Assembly (NCBI RefSeq): GCF_016859285.1
Contig: NC_053413.1
Coordinates: 18,495,501-18,559,500 of the forward strand
Length of the DNA: 64,000 bases
Origin: Xiphias gladius
Taxonomy: Eukaryota; Chordata; Actinopteri; Istiophoriformes; Xiphiidae
Reading direction: 5' to 3'
Below, one piece after another: positions 25,113 through 36,306 of the stretch. Made by a program: the position numbers and the translations under genes. The stretch's first letter is position 1, and every line of letters starts with the position of its first letter. The notes below the pieces were generated by a model. The model saw only the letters and a list, made by a program, of their open reading frames with translations. It was not told the DNA's origin and searched no databases.

Positions 25113-28100
25113 CCCTGTGTACTAAAAGTACACAAAAGTATGTATCCGAAACAATTTTGGCCATATAGTGAATATGGTGATTTCATTCTTGGGTAACCGC
25201 AATGTTATCTCTTACCAGCCACAGCTCCAATCGAAAGCTGTATCTTAAAATCTCATTGCTGACAAACCAATAAGTCTCTACACACAACGGAATAGGCCAA
25301 AATGAAGGTCACCGTGATGCTAAATTCTGGGGGAACAGAAAGAACACTCAGTGCAACCAGCCTTTCAGTATGCCGGGTAATGAAGGACGTCGGGGGTTGT
25401 TTTAACACCATACTCCTTCTCCTACCTCTAATATGAAAACAGCAGTGTTATTTTGTAAAAAACAACATTAAAAAAAAAGCCTGAATGTCATTCAAACAAT
25501 TAAACTGTTGGAGGTGAAACAGTGCTGAGAGGTTAATTACTGAAATGTGTAGTTACAGAGAAAACAGGATGAAAAAGACTGAGGTCAAACTGACCCCGGA
25601 GGGTGTTGAAAAGAGCATAACCTAGAAGCATGAGCAGAGGACCTCATGGGGGAGACAGAGGAGATGGACAGCAAGGTTAATGATTCAAGTTTAATCAAAC
25701 AGGCATGTTGGTCCGCAAAGTGGAAAAAAAAAAAAAACAAACACTTGCTGTCTCTTGCTGACCGAAGCAAAGACATCTCTAGCTGAATGCAAATGTACTT
25801 ACAAGCCGCTTGAGTGGTTCCTGTTGTGGCACAGCTGAGGGCTGCGTACTCTGGATAATTAATGAACAGCATGGTCTTATGGCAAAAACAGAAAACAGCT
25901 GTATGTGATTTATTAATGGCGAAGGCTTGGCGAAACTGTTTAATCCCAAACAAGATTAATTTTTAATCCCTTTGGATGTGTGCACACTAAGGAAGAAAAC
26001 TTGAAAAAATCTACCAGAGAAAAATATTGTTTCAAGTATTGTATTAGTTTGAGGGAGGCAGCTCTTGAGCAATGAAATCTGCAAACACTTGAAAGGTTCA
26101 GTTACATTAAATACTCATGTGTTCCTGGAAGATGAGGACAGTTAACAGCTTTAAAGTAGACGACTGCTCCAGTGTGTATAACACTGTCAGTAAGTTTGTC
26201 TCCTTTTGATATCGTTCATTCCCCTCAGAGTCTAATTTCGCTAAATTCCGAACAGCAATTGTGTAATCGTGGCTTAGGACCCATTTTTAAAAAATATTAC
26301 TAAGATTTCCAATGGTAAATCTGCCACAGTTGATGGAACAGAAAGCACGACAGGCCTAGTAACAGCAATATTTAGTGAACGACAGTGGACAACTATAACT
26401 GGGTCATATGTACAGTTACATCTTGTTTACATAAATACACAAAATCTATCAAATTACAACTAATACCTGGCTATGAAGGCCGCCAAACCTAGTATATCTA
26501 CAATGTGTAGGGTTAAAGTTCAAAGCTTTTCCTCCTTCATTTCTTCTTCCGTGGTCCCCGCTATAAATTCTTCTTGCCCCCTTCACCTCTCCTTTGTACA
26601 ATGTTCCCGTAGGAGAGGTGGGTGTTGGTTTGTTATGCAATAATTATTGTAATCCATCGTATTATTTTTCATTGTTCATCGTGTATAATTCTGTTCCACA
26701 AAAATATCATGATAAAATATTATTTGTCCTTGTCAGAATAAACGGAGATCCAAACTCCAAAGAGAACCCAACGTCACGGCATCCTCTTTACTAACCAACA
26801 CAGCACAGAAGGACACACTGTTACTGTGACAGTATGTGACTATTTCTGTACACTGATAGGATGTTGGAGTATGTCTTTTCAAAGTTTAATACCATTTGTG
26901 TCATACATTTCTGAGACTGAAACATTGGAATAATCAATAAAGATGAGTTTCTTTATTGATCCACTGCTTTTGAAATTGATTCCTATGGCTAACATTTGCT
27001 CTGTTGACATTTAAAGTTCAGTTATTTATATCTTTATCATCGGAAGCATGTCTTATAGAACTACTGAGACACAAAAGAAACAAAGAGGACAAACCTGACC
27101 AGTGCTGAACAATCAGTACCAGAAGAAAATATGCTTTATACTTAATTGTGCTTTACTGTAAGAAGAAGCCTGATTTTTTTTATCCAGTGATCAAATAAGC
27201 TCGGTTTTTGTGATTGTACATATCTAAATTAATATATTAATGAAGAGGCTAAATGGTGATTAGTAGAGGAATTATCTTCAGTTTTTCACAAAAAAAATGT
27301 CCTTTGGTAGTGGAAGATTTTCCATGCTGGTTTCTCTGAGCTCCTGACAGGTGGTCAGTCATGCTGCACTCTTTAGGCATTTGGCAGTCTAGACATGCCA
27401 AAATCCTGATCCCCCATGGCATAGAGCTGGAGGACCTGGAGGAACATGCTGTTGTTTGGCCTGAATTCATGAGGGGAGATCATCATAACAATCAGAAATT
27501 GTAAAAGGTGTAGGCAAATATAAAGTCCGGGGCCATTTTTAGAAATTCACTTCTCCAGCATCCGGGACGCATGACTGCACAACACAGACTGAGAGCCGAG
27601 ATAAGAACAGGGAGGCTGATGGATGAGAGAAAAAACACCCTCAGGTGAGACGAAAAAATAAATAAATATATCAGCAGTTGCAAATAAACACAGGATAGAC
27701 TATATTTACAATTTCAACAACTGTGAATAAAAATGGAATAGGTTATTCTCTGCAGAAAGGCTGCATAAAAACAACACTTCACTAATGGAGGTTCTTGCAT
27801 CTATTTTGAAACTTGACCTACAGGGAGAGGGCTGAGAATAATAGGTTGTGTTTGATGTTATAACTAAAGGGAGATACTGTGGGAAGTGGATGCAGCTTCT
27901 TTGTGTCAATTTAAAGCAATTTCTGAAGCAGCAAAGAGATTGAATCATCAATCAGATTCCTATCCACTTATGAATGAGGAGGAGTACAGTTTGATGCTTT
28001 ATTTTTTGCTGATTAAAAGACTTTTGAGACTGTTGTTATGCCATGACATAAAAAAGGAGGTGCATTCCAAGTGACAGCAACCCTTTAATCGTGTATGAAC

Positions 28101-29998
28101 AACCAGATAATCTACACCGCTTAATAACAGCAAGAAAAAATAAAAATAAAAAAAAAAACTCCACAGGAATATGTCAAAAATATTCCTTTATTTGCAAAGT
28201 GTTTCTACCACACATGACATTTAAGTGCTTTGCGGCTATTGCGTTAGCGTAAATGTAAGCTCTGTGAGAAAGGTAGATTTATATTCCTGTTGTGACACAA
28301 CATGCAGATTCTGTCCAGGGAGGTTCAATCAGCACGTGTGAGATCTAATCACCTGTCCGGGGTTCAAAGGATGATGGAGTCCTTTTGCGCACAGCCCTGT
28401 CTGTCTACTGAGTGATAGATGGCTGGTCTCAAGATAACTTCAGTGTTAACTGAACAGTTCTTTACTTAGGTTACCGGACACAAAATTGGCAACCATGACT
28501 CAGACCGGTGATACAAAAGCTCTTTTCCCCCCTTTTAGGGTCCTATCCTTGGGTAATCAATACACAGCTTAAATCAACATGTCTTTTATTTGCTGATAGA
28601 GCTGTTTGTAGGTTGTCTAACACAACGTGAGACGTGTTCGCCTGACGCTAAAACAAAAGATCACGGGGCCTTTAATATATTACAAAGAGGAATACCACTA
28701 TGCAGGATTGGACACATAAACATGCTGACTGCCGTTTGGATTGAGAGGAACAGGATATATTGCTTCCCGAGCTGGTGTGACTGGGCAGACCTCAGAGCCT
28801 TCAGGGCCTTCAGGGCCTAGAGTCCTCATTAAACCATTCCTTATCTGTAATGGAGTAGAAGACAGAGCTGATACCATCTACAGCTGAGTGGCCTCAGAGG
28901 TGAAACCTGCCACAGATTGCCTAGAATGATGAGATGAGGATGGAGACACTATCCTTCGAGGTAGGAAGCACTATCAGAAAGCCTGTTGAATTTAATGAAG
29001 AAGAGAAGTCGGACTTCTGGATTGTTTCCAACTTTGAACCGTCAGTCTCACAGAAAAGACGGTTTTGTGAACATTTTTTTGTGCTGACGTCAATGCCTTA
29101 TTTTTTCCTGAAAAGCATTTTTGACTTGACATGCTTTATCGTTTAACAAAGATGAGATTAATAATTTGCTAAGGACAGGGACATATCCCACAAGTATTCG
29201 TCATACACTCGTTTTGATTTGATTTGTTGTCGTTTGTTTTATGTCATAACACACAGTACATACACATAATGCACTTGACACACAAACATTTTGAACTCAT
29301 CCAGTTGCAGTTAAATGAGGACAAGCTTCAGAGAAGGATAACAGATATAGAAAGGACTCCCCCTGGTGGATTATCACATTTTCCACTTATATATCAAGCG
29401 TAACCACACGTCAAAACACACTTAAAAGGAGTAGTGCAGAGATTTAGCACTGCACTTCTACGAGGGCTTGGGATAGATATTATATATTAAATAAAAGAAT
29501 GGTCAAAATTGAATCAGCAGGGGCTGAGGTATCCTGACTTTTAGTCTCTAGTATATGTGAAGCTCAAAAAACGCTGGATCCTACATACCCCATAATGCAA
29601 CCTTACAGCATTTCAGATTAGACCTTGATAAATGTCCATGTCTTTCAAACTTAACAGCCCTTGTTTGTAATGCAGTTCAAAATGAATGCATGTAAATGTT
29701 CCTTGTTATGTTTTTTTTATGTGTTAAAAATATTTAGTCACTAAGACCAAGCCAAGATACATCATCAGGGTAATTTTTCAAACTTTCGAAAGCCGCAGGA
29801 GTCATTAAAGACATTTTACAATTTTTAGGGGCGTTGGTGTGATTGTTGTGAGTTTTACTTTTGGGGCTCTGAAATTGAATAACTAAATAAATAACTAAAT
29901 AAATACATCCCAAAGAGCAAATCTTTTTATAATAATGAAAAATTAATGTTATAAATGTTAACGAGAAGTCTTTCCAAAGATAATAGCATAATGACCAG
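25113..29998. other. Gene-free stretch
   Basis: Apart from the possible LTR near 26.5 kb and short A/T runs, nothing can be supported. Frames above 60 codons (for example 25953-25585 minus and 28934-29146 plus) lack recognisable domains and credible splice contexts. Confidence 0.5.
26470..26800 (+). repeat. Possible solo LTR
   Basis: A pyrimidine-rich block is followed by CTATAAATTC (TATA-like, about 26560), a T/A-rich middle, AATAAACGG (about 26737) and a short tail. The layout is U3-TATA-R-polyA-like. Terminal TG...CA and a target duplication were not found, so this is a weak call. Confidence 0.25.
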
Positions 29999-30830
29999 TG
30001 CTGGAATGTAACTAAATACGTTTACTCAGGTACTGAATTTAAGTACAATGTTGAGAAACTTTTAGCGCTACTTTATCCACAACATTTCAGAGGCATATGT
30101 TGTACTTTTTACTGCACTTTCTTTGGTTGACAGCTTCAGTTACTTTATACTTACAAATTAAAATTTTACATACAAAACACATGAAGAGCATATAAAATAT
30201 CATGCTCTGTTATACATTAAACTCCAGCATTTTATACAATTAGAGCTGAAGCGACAGAAAATGATCTGCTAACCTATTTGCGTTTGCATCTATTAATCTA
30301 AAATGGATATGATTATTATCGTTTGCATTTTTCATACCAAAATGCCAAACATTTCATGGCTCCAGTGTCTCAAGTGTGAAGATTTTCTGCTTTTAGTTGT
30401 ATTTATTTGAATAATTTTAGAGGATTAATCCGTAATGTGAAATAATAATTAGCTGCAGCCTTATACAAAATAGTTAAAAAATAGCTCAACTTCCGGCCTT
30501 TAGACATCTGAGATGGGGCCCCAACTAAACTCTGTTTTTTTGTAAGTGGTCACAACTTAAAAAGGTTGTGAACCACTGATCTATAACAACGCGATGTATT
30601 TTATAAGATTAACATGTATGTTTTTATTGTAAAATGTTAATCTGAAAAGTAACTCGTAAATATGGCTGTTAGATAAATGCAACAGAGTAAAAAGTATAAT
30701 ATTTCCCTCTGAATTGTTGGAGGAGTAGAAGTAGAAAGTAGCATAAAATGGTAAAGCCTCAAAACTGTACTTAATTACAATTCTTGAAAAAAATGTACTT
30801 TGTAACTTTCCACCTCTGTGGAACGTGATG
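29999..30830. mobile_element. DNA-element family M3 copy with a nested M1 element
   Basis: The left end reads 'ggaatgtaactaaatacgtttactcaggtact', and the right end inverted reads 'ggaaagttacaaagtacattt'; 'acttaattacaattcttg' corresponds in inverse to 'gaatttaagtacaatgttg'. The right half aligns with 39290-39556 ('tctgaaaagtaact.gtaa', 'agataaatgca', 'gtaactttccacc'). An M1 copy sits inside at 30242-30461. The 'taagtac'-rich ends are widespread in fish. Confidence 0.6.
30242..30461. repeat. MITE-like family M1 copy inside an M3 element
   Basis: Starts GAGCTGAAGCGACAGA and ends TTAGCTGCAGCCTTA, with 'atgccaaacatttcatggctcc', 'tctcaagtgtgaagattttctgc' and 'gaggattaatccgt' inside, in family order. 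It lies between the two M3 halves, so it may have inserted later. Confidence 0.6.
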
Positions 30831-31049
30831 GAGAATAAACTTTGTAGCAGCAGTATTTCTTTGTAACAACTGTAATCCCCCCAATTTAGGAAAATATCTG
30901 CATCCACATGCATCCACGTGCAAATGATTGACCTCTTAAATTATTATTATAATTTATATTTTTACAGTCTATCCCATTTGCATTAGTGGAATTTAATTAA
31001 ATTAATTTCACCCAATTTAACTGAGCTGAGTAAATTCAATCCACAAAAA

Positions 31050-31072
31050 GAAAAAAAAAAAAAAAAAAAAAA
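31050..31072. repeat. Poly(A) tract
   Basis: A run of about 23 A preceded by AAAAAGAAAA. Confidence 0.85.
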
Positions 31073-31445
31073 CTGTGGTGGAAAAGGTTGATACTGTATA
31101 GATGTCACCAAATATATTGTGAGACGGTAGCTGACTAAATAAGCCAAATATATATAAAATTAAGAGTCAAACACAATTTACAAAAGTATATACGCATATT
31201 ACAAGAAGGATTTGGATGGAAAAGACAGGTCTAATTCCGCATTAATCCCATGAGGACATACCAGCTTTCCAGGTTAAATATCCAAAGCCGTCAGTGAAGA
31301 AGAGTCCTTTTCAGAGTTCAATTGTCTCATGCAATAGGTGCTTTAATGTTGCAGCTCACCTGCTGGACGTGAAACTAAAGTATGACATGAAACACTTTTA
31401 GAGTTTGATCGGTGGAAGCGTCTCACATTGAACAAGCATATTTAC

Positions 31446-31720
31446 AGAGGTGGATTGTATCTGAGTACATTTACTCAAGTACTCTACCTTAGTATGAATT
31501 TGATTGTCCTCAGATGGCCAAGACTGCATCTAAATTACACACAGATATTAAATATTGAACACTTTAATTAAAAATAGATTTCGATGTATTTGTACTTTGA
31601 GTAATTACATTTTTTGTTATATATTCACCTCTACTTTGCAAAATTGAAGAGCAAAATAGTGTACATTTTTGTCCACTTTTACTTTACAGGTAAGGTTAGT
31701 TTGCTGAGTAAGACTTTACA
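31446..31720. repeat. Family M3, partial copy
   Basis: Begins 'aggtggattgtatctgagtacatttactcaagtactctacctt' in the M3 style and continues with 'tttgtactttgagtaattacattttt' and 'cacttttactttacaggtaagg'. The right end is unclear. Confidence 0.5.
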
Positions 31721-32129
31721 GATAAAAATGTATAATGAGCTTTTAAAATATGATGCCTTTTGAAACTATCCATCATTATGTAAACTTGGTAATAAAAAAA
31801 AAAATCTCGACCTCGACCAGCTATTACAAAAAAATGTTATTTACACATGATGGCCTCAGTACCACAGACAGGAACCAATGCATACGAGTACCCTCACCTT
31901 TCACACTTTAAATGACATTTTGTTAAAAGTATTGCATGCAATGCAGCTTATTTTTACACTGAGTTTTTGATACTCTCAATTTCCTGTGTGAACTTCTTCC
32001 ATCCCTGCTTATTTGTTAAATAATACATTATTGTTTACGGAATAGCTCGAAAAGACATCAGTTGAATGTGGTGGTGCAGAGGAAGATGACCTAATTTCCC
32101 TGTGAAAATGAGGCGACACAGATGGACGT

Positions 32130-32306
32130 TCGTAACCGAGGGCGGAACTCAATGCCCACTCACTTCCACCGCCGGAACTTCACATCGTGACACCCAGCGG
32201 AAGTAAAAAAAGAAAGCGCCAGTAGCGTTCGCTTTATGCACGTGCGAGAGTATTCGATGGTGTAGTCGTGCCTGCCGATAAATATTTCAGTGGTAGTGAA
32301 ACAACA
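32130..32306 (+). promoter_or_regulatory. Putative promoter and 5'UTR of the zinc-finger gene
   Basis: CpG-bearing DNA directly before the ATG at 32307. It has ETS-type GGAA motifs in good contexts (CGCCGGAACTTC at about 32170 and AGCGGAAGTA at about 32198) and no clear TATA box. This is typical of housekeeping-type vertebrate promoters. The transcription start was not determined. An in-frame GTG lies upstream at 32268 but the ATG is preferred. Confidence 0.45.
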
Positions 32307-32478
32307 ATGTCATCAGTTCGGCATTTGAGGGAATTGGTCGTAGATCGACTAACTGCTGCTGCGGAAGAAATAATTGAAGTCTTTCAAAAAACTATCGTCG
32401 AGTACGAGGAGGAGATCAATCGTCAGCGCAGACTGCTGGATACCGTTTGGAAACCCGAAATAAGGTTACACAGGATAG
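32307..32478 (+). CDS. Zinc-finger gene, coding exon 1
   Basis: ATG at 32307 in context ACAACAATGT (A at -3). The donor reads GATAG|GTGTGT. It ends in phase 1, so the last G joins AA of either downstream acceptor to make Glu. The encoded helix is rich in Glu and Leu and could form a short coiled coil. Confidence 0.8.
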
Positions 32479-34135
32479 GTGTGTAAAACCAGAATGATCT
32501 CAATGAAAACTAACAGAGGAGCTTATTTATTCAAAGATGAATAATTATGTTCCCCTTTTGTACCATCGCATTATTTACTGAGATTAAAAAGTATCTGGTC
32601 ACGTGTCACTCATGTTCCAACGTCATATACCAACTCTCCTCTGCACATACCGATTCTTGTTAATACAGGCCACTGGTGATCATGATATGCTGATATTGTG
32701 TGCAACTTGTAAACAGCTTATCACTCCCATTTCACTGGTAGATACCGCTGTCCGTCACAGAATAAAGTCTTACCGATGCTGCAAATGCTGCATGAAGCCA
32801 ATTCCGAGATTTTGTCTCCCTACCTTTCTCATGTTGTCTTATGGATATTTCAGAAGAATTTCATGTTCATCTCGGAGTCCACCCATTGCACACACGTCAC
32901 CTTTTAATGCTGAAAATCGTGCAATGTGAACTAATTACACCTTTAAAAAAAAAAAAAAAAAAACAGCTTCCTCATATTTTGTCCTAAACAATTCAAACCG
33001 TTTTGTTTTCATCTGGGCCTCCTTCCACTACATGCACAAGTCACTGTACCTGCCAGTGGACAATGGCATATCTGAGCAACAGTGATCGTTTTCATGCAAA
33101 GAATGGAGATGCACAGTTTGAGAGTTGTATTTGGCAGTGGAAAGGGAGCGACACAGGTCAAAATGTTGGTTTGCCACTTTACATATGACACTAAAACGAC
33201 TGGCACAGAACTGGCATCTACCAGTGAAATGTGAGTGAGGAGTGATAAGCTGTTTCCAAGTTGCACACTTTATAAGCATATCATAATCATCAGTGGCCTG
33301 TATTAATAAGAATCAGTATGTGCAGAGGAAATGTGGTATATGACATTGGAACATGAGGGGCATACTGTTTATAAATGCCACAAGCTGGTAGAATGGCAGT
33401 GGCATACAAAAACCAACAGTGGCAATAAACTAATCAGAATCGACACATGCCACTAAAACAAGAGGGACACGTGATCAGAGACTTTTTAACTTCAGTGTTT
33501 AATCTATTTCTTGTGTCCCTTTGTCCCTCCAGAACTCCCACAGCAACATGTCCGTAAGGGGAAGGAGATTAAAGAGGAACAGGAGGAGGAACTCTGCACG
33601 AGGCAGGAGGGAGAGCAGCTTGCACTGAAGCAGGAGACCGATACCTTCATGTTGACTCCTACTTATGAGGACAGTGACCACCGTGAACCAGAACCTAACT
33701 GCGACCACCGTCTCCTCGCTCCCGACTCTCCTGTAGCTGAGAGCCACGATAAGAAAGGAAGCAAGCATGTGGACCCAGGATCAACTAGAAATGCAGAGTC
33801 GAAGCCAAAGAAGAGACGTCACAAAAAAACAAGTTACAGCAAGAATGAATGTAACTCTCCTACGACAAAGAGTCACTGTAACACTCACACAGGTAAAAAG
33901 GCTATATTATTAAGGCACTGTACGAGTTTTCAGCTGTGGTTTCTTGTACCTTGTTAACTTAGCTAGGATTTTTTAGCAGGCTTGTAGCTTGCGGAGCGTC
34001 TCAGTGGCCATTGAGGAAATGAGAAATAACATTATAGCCTCCAGGTACCGTTTTTTCTCAAAGTCACATGCAGGCATGCTTGTCTGGTGAATCGGAGAGT
34101 CTGACTTGGCCCTCAGTGTGAATGGTGTGTGAGTT

Positions 34136-34196
<61 letters not shown>

Positions 34197-36306
34197 GTGC
34201 TTTAATTGGGAGACTGGAGTGCTGTATTTTTATGTTTCTTGTTGTGCTTTGGTTGCTTATTGTAACTTCTTAAAGTTGAATAACAGTTGATGGCAAAACA
34301 AATTTATGTGAAGTTCTACAGAGCCTGCGTGTCACACACTGTTTATTTTCTTTGTTTTTGGGTGAGAAAAATGTTTTCACCTTTTTGGACCCTTACCAGT
34401 TTGTACCCATGACAGTTGAGCCATCGTTTTGTTTACGGAGCCTACTTTGTACAGTCTGTTCCAATATTAGCACTGTAAATTAACCACTGATCATCTTTCT
34501 GACATTTAATAATGTGTGTGTTGATGCTTTACATACAGATGTCATAAAGTGAGGGTGTAGGCGCTGCAAACAGCCACAGCCGTGAGTAATGGTTGCATGT
34601 AATGACAGCTGTTCTGCTGCTGTTGGAGTACCCCACCGACACAGTCAGTGAAACTGCACCACTTCTTTGCAGTTCTTCACATTGACAGGTCTGAGTGGTG
34701 GAGCACGCACAATTATCGATATGCAAACGGTTCATTCAGGTCATTGACTTATGGTTAACTGTGGGAGTGGAAATGAGGCACAAGGCTTCACATATTTTAA
34801 ACTGTGTCCAAACAGTCTTTACACTCCCCCTGTTGATCTTTTCCAAATTTGAGGAGGCTAAAGTTTAGGGTTTTTTTTTTTTTTTTTTTCTTGTCTTGAT
34901 GTGGTCTGTAGTGGCCTGGACAGGGGAAAAGCAGTGAAAGAAGGGCTTTCACAAATCTGAAACCCTGTTCTAACAGTTACTGGAGTCTCCTTGTTAATAA
35001 AATCCCAGTTTGATAGGTATGAATAAAGGGGTTCTAAATAAACTTTTTTTAAACTTCCCTTTCAACTGCCACATCAAAAGGTAACTTCAGCTTTGTCTTT
35101 TTTCTGTTGATAGGGACAGATGGAGCGGTGAAACTGAAACTTAACTTTTATCTGTGAGTCAGTGAAATTGTCAGGGTTATCAGTGAAGCATTTGAAACGA
35201 CACTGCAGACTGGAGCTGACAGGGAGACGCAGGGTGACAGCTGTCACATTAACGGGTCCAATGTCCATCCAGCGCTCACTGAGTCGACCCACGTATGGCA
35301 TGAGTCCGCTGTCTGAAAGTGGTATACGTGTTCCTTTAGATCAGGGGAACACAAAAGTTTTTCAGAAAAAATGTTCCCCCGTGACCTTTTGGGATCTCCA
35401 AAGTAAAACCATAATGGTCTGACAAAGGAATATGACTCAAAAAGGATTCTTATAGTTCTGTCTGTTTTTTCTATCATCAGGTTAGTAACTTATTCCTTGT
35501 GTCCCTCTGTCCCTCCAGAACTCCCACAGCAACATGTCTATAAGGAGGAGGAGATTAAAGAGGAACAGGAGGAAGAACTCTGCACCAGTCAGGAGGGAGA
35601 GCAGCTTGCACTGAAGCAGGAGACTGATACCTTCATTTTGACTCCTACTTATGAGGAAAGGGACCAGAGTGAACCAGGACCAAACAGTGACCACACGCTC
35701 CTCTCAGGTAAAAAGCCTTTGAAATGTGACACTTGTGGGAAAGCTTTTCAGTGGAAGTCCCTGTTGATTATACATCTGAGGACCCACACAGGTGAGAAGC
35801 CGTATGCGTGCGACACCTGCGGGAAAAGATTCAGTCACAAATCATCATGGAATGCTCATTTAAAAATCCACACAGGTGAGAAGCTGCATGTTTGCGACAC
35901 CTGTGGGAAAAGATTCAGTCACAAATCATCATTGAATGATCATTTAAAAATCCACACAGGTGAGAAGGAATATTCTTGCAACACATGTGGGAAAGGTCTC
36001 AGAAGTATTAAGGCCTTGGTGGTCCACATGAGAACACACACAGGTGAGAAGCCCTACCCCTGCAACACCTGTGGGAAAAAATTTAGTGACAAGCCAGTAT
36101 TGAAAAGGCACATGAGAATCCACACAGGTGAGAAGCCGTACCTCTGCAACACCTGTGGGAAAAGATTTAGCGACAAGGCAGTATTGATAAGGCACGTTAG
36201 AATCCACACAGGTGAGAAGCCGTACCTCTGCAACACCTGTGGGAAAAGATTCTATCGGGCGGCACACTTGCGAATGCACTTAAGAATTCATACAGATAAA
36301 AGTTGA
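32307..36306 (+). CDS. C2H2 zinc-finger protein, seven fingers, fish-type N-terminal exon
   Basis: Probable nuclear DNA-binding protein; its targets are unknown. Exon 1 (32307-32478, 57 codons plus one base) encodes MSSVRHLRELVVDRL, a Glu-rich helix (EEIIEVFQKTIVEYEEEI) and LLDTVWKPEIRLHRI, the N-terminal module I recall from percomorph 'gastrula/oocyte zinc finger-like' proteins. Joined directly to the exon at 35519-36306 it gives 319 aa. Residues 58-126 are an acidic linker (EEEIKEEQEEELCTSQEGEQ). Seven CX2CX12HX3H fingers start at residues 127, 155, 183, 211, 239, 267 and 295, mostly joined by TGEKPY linkers. Fingers 2/3 and 5/6 are near-duplicates. A second, fingerless copy of the linker exon lies at 33533-33892. 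It could be used alternatively or in series because phases match. The array ends early: finger remains continue past the stop. Expression is not shown, so a decaying gene is possible. Confidence 0.75.
32585..33487. mobile_element. Foldback element with about 150-bp inverted arms in intron 1 of the zinc-finger gene
   Basis: The left arm (32585-32745) and right arm (33218-33362, with its outer tip at about 33455-33487) are inverted complements by eye. Examples are TTAAAAAGTATCTGGTCACG against CGTGATCAGAGACTTTTTAA and GTTCCAACGTCATATACC against GGTATATGACATTGGAAC; 'cagcttatcactcc', 'gtggcctgta' and 'ccagtgaaatg' also pair. The right arm carries an extra ~90 bp between its inner part and tip. The centre has an A-run at 32945-32963 and no long convincing ORF. 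It ends about 45 bp before the acceptor of exon 2A. Confidence 0.8.
33533..33892 (+). CDS. Exon 2A: fingerless copy of the zinc-finger gene's second exon
   Basis: Follows TGTCCCTCCAG, the same acceptor as exon 2B. It encodes ELPQQHVRKGKEIKEEQEEE, then the linker seen in 2B (EEELC, QEGEQLALKQETDTF), then a basic stretch (SKPKKRRHKKTSYSK) and NTHTGKK where fingers should begin. Read through, the frame stops at 33955-33957 with no finger. A possible donor ACACAG|GTAAAA after 33892 leaves phase 1, which would splice in frame to 2B. So it may be an alternative last exon, an included internal exon, or a dead duplicate. Identity to 2B is high over about 200 bp, then ends. Confidence 0.55.
34139..34193. 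repeat. (TG)n microsatellite
   Basis: About 27 uninterrupted TG units in the intron between exons 2A and 2B. Confidence 0.95.
35519..36306 (+). CDS. Exon 2B: linker and seven-finger terminal exon
   Basis: The acceptor TCCCTCCAG precedes AACTCCCACAG, as in 2A. It encodes the acidic linker, then LLSGKKPLKC and seven intact C2H2 fingers, and stops (TGA 36304-36306) four residues after the last zinc ligand (TDKS). Compared with 2A it lacks the basic spacer between LLS/LLA and GKK, so the fingers sit closer to the linker than in the presumed ancestral exon. Confidence 0.8.

Noticed and set aside
33511-33957. The 148-codon frame as a stand-alone gene.
   Set aside because: Its first codons are the pyrimidine tract and acceptor of an intron. 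The coding part is the duplicated second exon of the zinc-finger gene.
34139-34193. A CRISPR array or other spaced-repeat system anywhere in the window.
   Set aside because: All tandem repeats here are uninterrupted microsatellites or degenerate minisatellites. No regular repeat-spacer pattern exists and the genome is clearly vertebrate.
35944-36279. A minus-strand repeat-containing protein frame with FPTGVAEVRLLTCVD units.
   Set aside because: It is the mirror of the tandem zinc-finger codons of exon 2B.
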